DNA from: an uncultured Oscillospiraceae bacterium
GTDB taxonomy: Bacteria > Bacillota_A > Clostridia > Oscillospirales > Oscillospiraceae
Direction of reading: 5' to 3'
Assembly: GCA_910584605.1 (NCBI GenBank)
Contig: CAJUAW010000112.1
Span: 1 to 9,219, forward strand
Length of the DNA stretch: 9,219 nucleotides
In this document: in pieces, positions 1-5,986 of the stretch
Layout of the letters: each line of letters starts with the position of its first letter
Position numbering within the stretch: the first letter of the stretch is position 1
Notes under the pieces: model-generated
Seen by the model: the letters and a program-made list of their open reading frames with translations, nothing else
Databases searched by the model: none
Told to the model about the DNA's origin: nothing
Translations under genes and position numbers: made by a program

Positions 1-32
1 GACTGGAGTTCAGACGTGTGCTCTTCCGATCT
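1..32. other. Illumina TruSeq adapter contamination
   Basis: The reverse complement begins AGATCGGAAGAGCACACGTC and continues to match the standard TruSeq index-read adapter through base 1. This is library-construction sequence joined to the genome, so real genomic sequence starts at about base 33. Read through on the minus strand it adds artificial residues (RSEEHTSELQ) to the truncated LacI-type protein. Confidence 0.97.
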
Positions 33-149
33 GAGAATTTTTTCCCTTGTCGCCTCCGCCAGACCGTCAGAGTTGTTGATTGCCTTAGACACGGTGTTTC
101 GTGAAACACCCAGGGCGTCCGCAATATCTTGAATGGTGACCCGTTTCAT
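33..149 (-). CDS. LacI-family transcriptional regulator, N-terminal fragment
   Basis: Only the first 39 genuine codons are present; the rest is lost at the adapter junction. The protein starts MKRVTIQDIADALGVSRNTV and continues SKAINNSDGLAEATREKIL. This is the canonical LacI/GalR helix-turn-helix, with recognition helix SRNTVSKAI at about residues 16-24, followed by the start of the hinge region. The ATG (149-147) is supported by a perfect AGGAGG on the minus strand (161-156), 6 nt upstream. The gene is divergent from a fructan/sucrose uptake operon, in the position of susR in the pneumococcal sus locus. It is therefore probably the local sugar-responsive repressor, although its effector-binding domain cannot be seen. 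Any annotation extending to base 1 would include adapter-derived residues. Confidence 0.93.
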
Positions 150-180
150 GGAATGCCTCCTCACTTTTGTGCCTTTTCAA

Positions 181-279
181 GGAACCTCTGATGGAATCGA
201 TTCTCACTGTTTTAAGCCCTGAATGTTCAGGCGCTTCCCCCGCCGGAAACGGGGGAAACACGAATCAATCAGAGGTTCC
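181..279. mobile_element. MITE-like palindromic element with TCAA direct repeats
   Basis: A 99-bp segment is bounded by perfect 12-bp inverted repeats, GGAACCTCTGAT (181-192) and ATCAGAGGTTCC (268-279). The arms extend imperfectly inward to about 20 bp (18 of 20 matching when base 180/280 is included). TCAA lies directly outside both ends (177-180 and 280-283), as expected for a 4-bp target duplication. Inside are the palindrome GAATCGATTC (194-203), a CCTGAA/TTCAGG hairpin (218-231) and a TTCCCCCG/CGGGGGAA hairpin (235-257). It has no coding capacity. It could be a non-autonomous transposable element or an intergenic structured repeat; the parent family cannot be named from one copy. Confidence 0.55.
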
Positions 280-296
280 TCAATTTTGTTTTGCAC

Positions 297-325
297 ATCG
301 TACCACAAATAGGTGCAAATGTCAA
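297..325 (-). promoter_or_regulatory. Candidate promoter of the LacI-type regulator
   Basis: On the minus strand there is TTGACA (325-320), a 17-nt spacer and TACGAT (302-297), which matches the -10 consensus at 4 of 6 positions including the TA...T core. Transcription would start near base 290 and give a leader of roughly 140 nt containing the whole 181-279 palindromic element before the AGGAGG and ATG. The call rests on consensus matching only. Confidence 0.5.
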
Positions 326-405
326 GTTTGAGGTTGTGCGAATGACAACATCAATTGTCACAATATTTGCTCCAAAAATTCTACACTGCAAATACAATAA
401 TACAG

Positions 406-434
406 TTGACATATGCAAAGTATCGTGCTAATGT
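406..434 (+). promoter_or_regulatory. Candidate promoter P1 of the transport operon
   Basis: A perfect TTGACA (406-411) is followed by a 17-nt spacer and TAATGT (429-434), preceded by TGC (426-428), which would act as an extended -10. A start near base 441 leaves a leader of about 95 nt before the permease gene. The motif TGCAAA (414-419) lies inside the spacer, a natural position for repression. Confidence 0.5.
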
Positions 435-455
435 AAACTTACCAAATCCAAGAAA

Positions 456-484
456 TGTGCAAATACATGTGTTCAAATTATAAT
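456..484 (+). promoter_or_regulatory. Candidate second promoter P2, perfect -10 with weak -35
   Basis: A perfect TATAAT lies at 479-484, but the matching -35 position (456-461, TGTGCA) agrees at only 3 of 6 bases. A start near 491 would leave about 45 nt before the ATG at 536. A strong -10 with a poor -35 is typical of an activator-dependent or minor promoter. AT-rich chance occurrence remains possible. Confidence 0.33.
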
Positions 485-535
485 GGTGCATTTGCTCATT
501 TTTTGGGAGAGGAAAAAACAGAAGGAGGAAGATCT

Positions 536-1480
536 ATGAGCAAGCCCCAGACAAGCGCTGTTGTCCCAAAGGGCGGAAACACCAAGCTGCACAACTCTCT
601 GGTGTACATCCGGCAGCACTGGCAGCTGTACGCATTATTTATCATGCCTGCCTTTGTGCTGACGATTGTTTTCCGCTACATCCCCATGGGCGGCATCGCC
701 ATTGCGTTCATGGACTACAACCCCTTCGCTGGCATCTTTGGCAGCGAATTTGTGGGGATGTATCACTTTGAGCGCTTCCTGACGTCCCCGGATTTCCTGA
801 GCTACCTGGCCAATACCCTGAAGCTGAGCGTGTTCGGCCTGCTGTGGGGGTTTCCGGCCCCCATTCTGCTGGCCTTCCTGCTCAACCGCATTCTGAGCAA
901 GAGCAGAAAGCAAAAGATCCAGCTGGTGCTGTATATGCCCAACTTCATCTCTGTCATCGTGCTGTGCGGTATTGTGCGGATTCTTCTGTCCCCCACGGGC
1001 ATGATCAACATGCTTTTGGGTACCAACTATAACTTTATGACCATGCCGGAGGCATTCCGGACCATCTATATTGCCAGCGGAATCTGGCAGGGCGCAGGCT
1101 GGGCCTCCATTATTTATACGGCCGCCCTCTCCAACGCCAGCAAGGACCTGAAGGAGGCCGCCATCCTGGACGGCGCCAACATCATCCAGCAGATCAGGGC
1201 GGTGGAGTGGCCCGCCATCAAGGACACGGTGCTCATCCAGTTCATCATGTCGGTGGGCAACATCATGAGCATCGGCTTTGAGAAGGCCTACGCCCTCCAG
1301 ACCGACCTGAATATGGCCTCCTCCGAGATCATCTCCACCTATGTGTATAAGCAGGGCCTGATCAACGGCGACTACAGCTTCTCCACCGCCGTGGGCCTGT
1401 TCAATACCGTCATCAACGTGATCCTCCTGATCTCCATGAATGCCGTTGTCAAGAAAATGAACGACGGCAAGGGCATTTGA
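536..1480 (+). CDS. CUT1 ABC sugar transporter permease 1 (LplB/SusT1-like)
   Basis: This 314-aa inner-membrane permease is one half of the translocation channel of a carbohydrate importer. The frame is open back to an ATG at 455, but the ATG at 536 is chosen. It has AAGGAGG (522-528) 7 nt upstream, while the 27 extra codons would lie over promoter DNA and have no ribosome site. The first membrane segment is at about residues 31-50, and six hydrophobic segments are apparent overall. The cytoplasmic EAA loop, which contacts the ATPase, is EAAILDGA at residues 207-214, followed by an xxxxxPAIKD-type continuation. Length and motif fit the LplB group (COG4209), the same group as the pneumococcal fructooligosaccharide permease SusT1/FusB. 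It is the first gene of the operon, 19 nt before the second permease. Substrate is inferred from neighbouring GH32 and fructokinase genes. Confidence 0.93.
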   Translation: MSKPQTSAVVPKGGNTKLHNSLVYIRQHWQLYALFIMPAFVLTIVFRYIPMGGIAIAFMDYNPFAGIFGSEFVGMYHFERFLTSPDFLSYLANTLKLSVFGLLWGFPAPILLAFLLNRILSKSRKQKIQLVLYMPNFISVIVLCGIVRILLSPTGMINMLLGTNYNFMTMPEAFRTIYIASGIWQGAGWASIIYTAALSNASKDLKEAAILDGANIIQQIRAVEWPAIKDTVLIQFIMSVGNIMSIGFEKAYALQTDLNMASSEIISTYVYKQGLINGDYSFSTAVGLFNTVINVILLISMNAVVKKMNDGKGI

Positions 1481-1499
1481 CAGAAAGGGGAGAGAATGT

Positions 1500-2405
1500 G
1501 TGAAGCATAAAAAAAGCAGCGCCTTTGCCCGGCAGTCCGCCGGCGACAGGGCCCTCCTGATTGTGGCATATACCATCCTTGGCCTGTTTCTGGCTGCCAT
1601 TATTTTTCCCATTATCTATATCATCCTTTCGTCCTTTATCGACCCCATCACCCTCCAGAACAAGGGCGTGACCTTCGATTTCAGCAAGTGGACGCTGATG
1701 GCCTATGAGCGGGTGCTGGGCAACGCCCAGATCTGGGTGGGCTTTAAGAACGCCCTGCTCTACTCCATCGAAGCCACCATCCTGGGCGGGGTCGTCACCC
1801 TGTTGGCCGCCTACCCCATGTCCCGGCCCGATTTCCGGGGCAGAGGCTTCTTCAATGTGATCTTTGTCATCACCATGTTCTTCGGCGGCGGCCTGATCCC
1901 CACCTACCTGCTGATCAACGACCTCAACCTGCTGGACAACCCCCTGGCCATCCTGCTGCCCTGCGCCTTCAACGTGTGGAACATGATTATTGCCCGCACC
2001 TACTACCAGGGCATCCCCCGGGACCTCCAGGAGGCGGCGGACATTGACGGAGCCACCGAAATGGCCTACTTTTTCAAGATCCTGATCCCCGTCTGCACCC
2101 CCATCATCGCCACCATCTCCATGTGGAACTTCGTGGGTATGTGGAACAGCTACTTTGACGCCATGATCTACCTGAAGGACCCCGCTAAGCAGCCTTTGCA
2201 GCTGGTCCTCCGTTCCATCCTGATCCAGAGCCAGCCTGAGGCCGGTATGGTCTCCGACATCCAGAGCACCGCCGAGCGGGCCCAGCTGGCCGAGCTGCTC
2301 AAGTACGCCACCATCATTATTTCCAGCATTCCCCTGATGATCATGTATCCCTTCTTCCAGAAATATTTCGACAGCGGCATTATGGCTGGCGCCGTGAAGG
2401 GATAA
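1500..2405 (+). CDS. CUT1 ABC sugar transporter permease 2 (YtcP/SusT2-like)
   Basis: This 301-aa permease pairs with the upstream one to form the heterodimeric channel. The start is GTG at 1500, since the nearby ATG at 1496 meets a stop after four codons; AGGGGAG (1486-1492) lies 7 nt upstream. A long N-terminal hydrophobic segment spans about residues 18-45, and further membrane segments follow. The EAA loop is EAADIDGA at residues 178-185, followed by the usual LIPVCTPI stretch. Length and motif fit COG0395, in the YtcP-like subgroup that usually accompanies LplB-type partners and large binding proteins. The C-terminus (YFDSGIMAGAVKG) is also typical of this subgroup. No nucleotide-binding subunit follows, so the importer must borrow an ATPase. 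Confidence 0.93.
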   Translation: MKHKKSSAFARQSAGDRALLIVAYTILGLFLAAIIFPIIYIILSSFIDPITLQNKGVTFDFSKWTLMAYERVLGNAQIWVGFKNALLYSIEATILGGVVTLLAAYPMSRPDFRGRGFFNVIFVITMFFGGGLIPTYLLINDLNLLDNPLAILLPCAFNVWNMIIARTYYQGIPRDLQEAADIDGATEMAYFFKILIPVCTPIIATISMWNFVGMWNSYFDAMIYLKDPAKQPLQLVLRSILIQSQPEAGMVSDIQSTAERAQLAELLKYATIIISSIPLMIMYPFFQKYFDSGIMAGAVKG

Positions 2406-2451
2406 GGCCCCGTACAGGCGGATATACCTGCTCAGACAAAGGAGAAGCACC

Positions 2452-2667
2452 ATGGAAAATGAGAAAATCACCATCGCATATGTCATGCAGAAAATCGACC
2501 AAATCATGGAGGGAACCACCGCGCTGCGGGAGGGAATTGCCATGCTGGAACACCTGGATGAAGGGGCGGCCATTGCCGCCGGAAATATGGTGGAGGCAAG
2601 GGAAAAGACCAACCAGCAGATGCTGGCACTCCTGAATAAAATCATTGAGAAACTTGAAATAAATTAA
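2452..2667 (+). CDS. Unrecognised 71-aa helical protein in the transport operon
   Basis: The family is not recognised. The start is well supported: AAAGGAG (2438-2444) lies 7 nt before the ATG, as good as any site in the operon. The gene sits 46 nt after the second permease and 14 nt before the binding-protein gene, so co-transcription is very likely. The protein is rich in A, E, I, L, K, M and Q, has no signal peptide, cysteine or membrane segment, and is acidic overall (about 12 acidic against 7 basic residues). It has only isolated glycines and no proline, which suggests two or more amphipathic helices; about residues 46-69 could form a coiled coil. It is expected to be cytoplasmic. A role with the transporter or regulator is inferred from position only. 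Confidence 0.75.
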   Translation: MENEKITIAYVMQKIDQIMEGTTALREGIAMLEHLDEGAAIAAGNMVEAREKTNQQMLALLNKIIEKLEIN

Positions 2668-2681
2668 AAAGGAGAATTGAT

Positions 2682-4358
2682 ATGAAAAAGTTTGTTCGCA
2701 GAAGCATCTCCCTCGCCCTGGCGCTGGTTATGACCACAGGTTTGCTGGCAGGCTGCGGCGGCGGCAACAAGCTGGGCGGAAACAGCAAGGGCCTGGAGGT
2801 AGACCCCGCCGAGGTGGCCATGCCCCTGGCGGAAAAGGCCACCATCAAGGGCCTGACCCAGTTCCCCGCCGGCACCGAGTCCGACCCCAACAACCGCACC
2901 ATCTTCCAGCGCCTGGAGGAGCAGACCAACGTCCATGTGGAGTGGCGGGCCATTCAGAAAGACCAGTGGGGCGACACCATCCAGCTGGAGATGTCCAACG
3001 CCAAGACCCTGCCCGATTTCGTGTTCGACGCAGGCTTTGGCGAGGTCGATCTGCTGAAGTACTCCAAGCAGGGCGTTATCATCCCCCTGGAGGACTATAT
3101 TGACAAGTATATGCCCAACCTGAAAAAGGTCTTTGAGCAGGTGCCTGAGTATGAGGCCATGTGCAGGGACTCGGAGGGCCACATCTGGGGCCTGCCCTGG
3201 ATCGAGCAGCTGGGCTACCACAACACCGCCATCCAGCTGCTGGGCAACATGCCCTTCATCAACACCGCGTGGCTGGACTTCCTGGGCCTGGAGATGCCCA
3301 CCACCGTGGACGAGTTCGAGGCCGTCCTCATCGCCTTCCGTGACAACGCCGCTGCCCTGAAAGCCCAGTTCAACATCGACGGCGACATCATCCCCATGTC
3401 CTGCATCGTCAACGACGGCGGCCAGGACCCCTTCATCCTCATCAACGGCTTTGGCGAGGGTTATGGCGATCCCGACGCCTGGAAGCACCTGGCCGTGACC
3501 GACGAGGGCAAGGTGGTCAGCGTGGCCACCTCCGAGGGCTTCAAGAAGGGCACCGCCTGGCTGCACAAGCTGTATGAGGAGAAGCTGATCGACGTGGAAG
3601 CCTTCACTCAGGACTGGTCCACCTACGTGGCCAAGGGCAAGAGCGGCCGCTACGGCGTCTGCTTCACCTGGGACGTGGGCAACGTCGCCCCCTCCCTGGA
3701 GGGCTGGGCGCCCCTGCCCATGCTGAAGGCTGACACCGTGAACCTCACTCCTGCCACCGCCTCCTACACCTCCGGCTTCCAGCGCGGCCGCTGCGTTGTC
3801 ACCTCCGTGGCCGAGAATCCCGCCCTGGTCTGCGCCTGGCTGGACCAGATGTACGCTCCCCTCCAGTCCCCCCAGAACAACTGGGGCACCTATGGCGAGG
3901 ATGACGGCTTCGACATCTTCACCATGGGCACCAACGCCAAGGGCGAGCCCATGCTCCAGCACGCCCCTCTGGGCGACAAGTCCCCCGTGGAGGTCCGGGA
4001 GGCCGAGAGCGTCAACGGCCCTCTGGCCATCCTGGACAGCTACTACGGCGAGTACGTCACCCTGCCCGATGACGCCGCTTACCGCCTGGACTGGATCAAG
4101 GAGATCTACACCCCCGTCTGCACCGCCAAGTACTGCCTGCCCAGCTTCTTCATGACCCAGGAGGACTCCGTGACCGATTCCAACCTGGGCGCCGATATCG
4201 GCAAGTGCATCAACGAGTTCAAGGCCCGCGCCGTCCTGGAGGGCTTCACCGACGCAGACTGGGAGCAGTTCCAGGCCGACCTCCAGTCCTATAAGCTGGA
4301 CGAGTATGTGGCCCTGTATCAGAAGTATTTCGACGCCTATCTGGAGGCCCAGAAGTAA
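2682..4358 (+). CDS. Large sugar-binding lipoprotein of CUT1 ABC importer (LplA/SusX-like)
   Basis: This 558-aa extracellular binding protein delivers oligosaccharide to the two permeases. The N-terminus has a KKFVRR basic stretch, a hydrophobic core and the lipobox LLAGC, with Cys25 as the lipid anchor, then a Gly/Asn-rich linker. ATG 2682 has AAAAAGGAG (2666-2674) 7 nt upstream. The length fits the large LplA class (about 500-560 aa) rather than the ~400-aa MalE class, as in pneumococcal SusX/FusA. Around residues 204-239 the usual lead-in EMPTTVDEFEAVLIAF is present. The acidic Asn/Gly/Asp calcium loop that I recall following it in relatives is replaced by DNAAALKAQFNIDGD. Codons are strongly biased to C/G endings, suggesting high expression. 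Fructooligosaccharide or sucrose specificity is inferred from the neighbouring genes. Confidence 0.92.
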   Translation: MKKFVRRSISLALALVMTTGLLAGCGGGNKLGGNSKGLEVDPAEVAMPLAEKATIKGLTQFPAGTESDPNNRTIFQRLEEQTNVHVEWRAIQKDQWGDTIQLEMSNAKTLPDFVFDAGFGEVDLLKYSKQGVIIPLEDYIDKYMPNLKKVFEQVPEYEAMCRDSEGHIWGLPWIEQLGYHNTAIQLLGNMPFINTAWLDFLGLEMPTTVDEFEAVLIAFRDNAAALKAQFNIDGDIIPMSCIVNDGGQDPFILINGFGEGYGDPDAWKHLAVTDEGKVVSVATSEGFKKGTAWLHKLYEEKLIDVEAFTQDWSTYVAKGKSGRYGVCFTWDVGNVAPSLEGWAPLPMLKADTVNLTPATASYTSGFQRGRCVVTSVAENPALVCAWLDQMYAPLQSPQNNWGTYGEDDGFDIFTMGTNAKGEPMLQHAPLGDKSPVEVREAESVNGPLAILDSYYGEYVTLPDDAAYRLDWIKEIYTPVCTAKYCLPSFFMTQEDSVTDSNLGADIGKCINEFKARAVLEGFTDADWEQFQADLQSYKLDEYVALYQKYFDAYLEAQK

Positions 4359-4367
4359 ACGTTCCCA

Positions 4368-4381
4368 GGCAGAAAGCTGCC
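4368..4381 (+). other. Small hairpin just after the binding-protein gene
   Basis: GGCAG (4368-4372) and CTGCC (4377-4381) form a 5-bp stem with a 4-nt AAAG loop, 9 nt after the stop codon. There is no following T run. It precedes the larger hairpin at 4388 and may help shield the upstream mRNA end. Confidence 0.4.
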
Positions 4382-4387
4382 GTTCCT

Positions 4388-4426
4388 ACGTTCCCCCGTC
4401 CCTCCCTGTGGGGGCGGGGGCGTTTT
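4388..4426 (+). terminator. GC-rich hairpin with short T run, probably partial terminator
   Basis: ACG plus CCCCCG plus TCCC (from 4388) pair with GGGG plus CGGGGG plus CGT (ending 4423). The left arm has a bulged TT and the loop is short; TTTT follows, overlapping the stem end at 4423-4426. The T run stops after four bases and turns into AAAAA, so termination is likely incomplete. It lies between the binding-protein gene and the catabolic genes, where no good new promoter is visible. Partial read-through would give more transporter than enzyme mRNA. Confidence 0.6.
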
Positions 4427-4443
4427 AAAAAGGTCAGAATAAA

Positions 4444-4463
4444 ACGCCCTCTATGGCGGGCGT
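4444..4463 (+). other. Hairpin upstream of the GH32 gene
   Basis: ACGCCC (4444-4449) pairs with GGGCGT (4458-4463) across an 8-nt loop. It ends 10 nt before the GGAGG of the downstream gene and could influence its 5' end or translation. It could equally be a processed-end hairpin. No function can be assigned. Confidence 0.35.
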
Positions 4464-4483
4464 GTGCAATGATGGAGGTTCCT

Positions 4484-5977
4484 ATGAGCAGTAACATTTT
4501 AAGGGAAGCGCGGAGACATGAGGAGATCGCGGAGCAGCTGATCCCGCCCCAAGCCCGCCCCTCGTTCCACCTGTCTTCCCGGGTGGGATGGATGAACGAT
4601 CCCAACGGCTTTTCCTATTACAAGGGGAAATACCACCTGTTTTATCAGTATTACCCCTACGAGTCCAAATGGGGCCCCATGCACTGGGGGCACGCGGTCA
4701 GCGAGGACCTGCTCCACTGGGAGCACCTCCCCGCCGCCCTGGCTCCAGATACTCTGGCCGACAAGGACGGGTGCTTTTCCGGCAGCGCGGTGGAGCTGGC
4801 TGACGGCCGGCAGCTGCTGATGTATACGGGGGTCTCCGCCGGACCCAAGCTGCCCGACGGAACCAGCGACGACAGGCAGACCCAGTGCGTCGCGGTGGGA
4901 GACGGCGTGAACTATGAGAAGTACTCCGGCAATCCAGTTCTGACCGCCGCCGACATCCCCGAGGGCGGCAGCAAGGTGGATTTCCGGGACCCGAAACTCT
5001 GGCGGGAGGAGGACGGAACCTACCGCTGCGTGGCGGGGAACCGCCCGGCGGACGGCAGCGGCCAGATTCTCCTCTACTCCAGCCCGGACGGGTTCCACTG
5101 GACGTTCGAGAGCGTGCTGGCCGAGAACAAAAGCCGGTTCGGTCTGATGTGGGAGTGCCCGGACTTCTTCAAACTGGACAGGAACTACGTCCTTCTGACC
5201 AGCCCTCAGGACATGCTGCCCAGCGGGTTCGAGTACCACAACGGCAACGGGACTCTGTGCCTGATTGGCAGCTTTGATGAGCAGAGCAAGACCTTCCGGG
5301 AGGAGCACGACCAGGCTATTGACTACGGCATTGATTTCTACGCCCCCCAGACTCTGCTGGCCCCCGATGGGCGGCGGATTATGATCGCCTGGATGCAGAA
5401 CTGGGACACCCTGTCCATCGCCTCCCTGAAGGCCCCCTGGTTTGGGCAGATGACGGTGCCCAGGGAGCTGTCCATCAAAAATGGCCGGCTGTATCAGTGG
5501 CCGGTCCGGGAGCTGGACGGGCTGCGAAGCGGACGTGTCTCCTATCAAAACGTGGACTTCCAGGGAGAGCTGACCCTGGAGGGGATCAAGGGCCGAAAGG
5601 TGGACGTCACCATCACCCTGAGACCCGGCGATGAGGCGCATATCTACAAAAAATTCTCCGTCTGGTTCGGGCAGGACAATACTTACCATACAGCGATCAG
5701 CTTCCGGCCCTACGAGTCCATCCTGAAAATCGACCGCAAATTTTCCGGCTCGCGCCGGGCCATCATCCACCAGCGGAGGTGCAAGGTCCCCCAAACTGGC
5801 GGAGCGATCACCTTCCGCATGATTCTGGACCGCTTCAGTGTGGAGATCTTTGTCAATCACGGCGAGCAGACCCTGTCGGCGACCATGTATACTGACCAGT
5901 CCGCGGACGGCTTCCGGTTCTTTGCCGACGGAAAGGTCGCCATGGACATTGAAAAGTACGATCTGGACGGGGAATAG
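4484..5977 (+). CDS. sacA: Cytoplasmic GH32 beta-fructosidase (sucrase/SacA-type)
   Basis: This 497-aa enzyme has no signal peptide. It hydrolyses terminal beta-fructosyl bonds in sucrose or short fructooligosaccharides in the cytoplasm. All three GH32 signatures are intact: WMNDPNG with nucleophile Asp39, FRDP with Asp169 as transition-state stabiliser, and MWECPDFF with acid/base Glu224. The five-bladed propeller covers about residues 25-330, and a C-terminal beta-sandwich follows, including FSVEIFVNHGEQTLSATMY. ATG 4484 is preferred over ATG 4469 because GGAGG (4474-4478) lies 5 nt upstream of it and inside the longer frame. Automated tools may call it sucrose-6-phosphate hydrolase. With an ABC importer and no PTS here, the substrate is more likely unphosphorylated. 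The fructokinase gene follows after 9 nt. Confidence 0.93.
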   Translation: MSSNILREARRHEEIAEQLIPPQARPSFHLSSRVGWMNDPNGFSYYKGKYHLFYQYYPYESKWGPMHWGHAVSEDLLHWEHLPAALAPDTLADKDGCFSGSAVELADGRQLLMYTGVSAGPKLPDGTSDDRQTQCVAVGDGVNYEKYSGNPVLTAADIPEGGSKVDFRDPKLWREEDGTYRCVAGNRPADGSGQILLYSSPDGFHWTFESVLAENKSRFGLMWECPDFFKLDRNYVLLTSPQDMLPSGFEYHNGNGTLCLIGSFDEQSKTFREEHDQAIDYGIDFYAPQTLLAPDGRRIMIAWMQNWDTLSIASLKAPWFGQMTVPRELSIKNGRLYQWPVRELDGLRSGRVSYQNVDFQGELTLEGIKGRKVDVTITLRPGDEAHIYKKFSVWFGQDNTYHTAISFRPYESILKIDRKFSGSRRAIIHQRRCKVPQTGGAITFRMILDRFSVEIFVNHGEQTLSATMYTDQSADGFRFFADGKVAMDIEKYDLDGE

Positions 5978-5986
5978 GAGGCAGAA

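Larger units (their letters stand above)
290..495. promoter_or_regulatory. Array of TGCAAA/TTTGC motifs, probable operator region
   Basis: The AT-rich divergent region carries seven short related motifs. TGCAAAT occurs at 314-320, 387-393 and 458-464, TGCAAA at 414-419, and the inverse TTTGC/ATTTGC at 290-294, 365-370 and 490-495. TGCAAATAC is identical at 387-395 and 458-466. An inverted pair (TTTGCAC 290-296, GTGCAAA 313-319) and a separate TGACAA/TTGTCA repeat (343-360) are also present. Several motifs overlap or flank the predicted promoters, which fits regulator binding. No classic CG-centred LacI operator is evident, so the protein that binds is uncertain. Confidence 0.4.

Noticed and set aside
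431..446. CcpA-type cre site around TGTAAACTTACCA.
   Set aside because: It lacks the central CG and correct length of the cre consensus; only the end bases fit.
455..535. N-terminal extension of the first permease starting at ATG 455.
   Set aside because: The extension (MCKYMCSNYNG...) lies over promoter-like DNA including TATAAT and has no ribosome site, while ATG 536 has AAGGAGG at ideal spacing.
635..1612. Long antisense open frames opposite the permeases (also 1449-2645), binding protein (2664-3962) and GH32-like lipoprotein (7042-8448).
   Set aside because: All mirror well-supported sense genes and share the same H/G/D/Q-rich shadow composition; none contains a recognisable motif.
4469..4483. 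Start of the GH32 gene at ATG 4469.
   Set aside because: The GGAGG at 4474-4478 is inside this extension and correctly spaced for ATG 4484.
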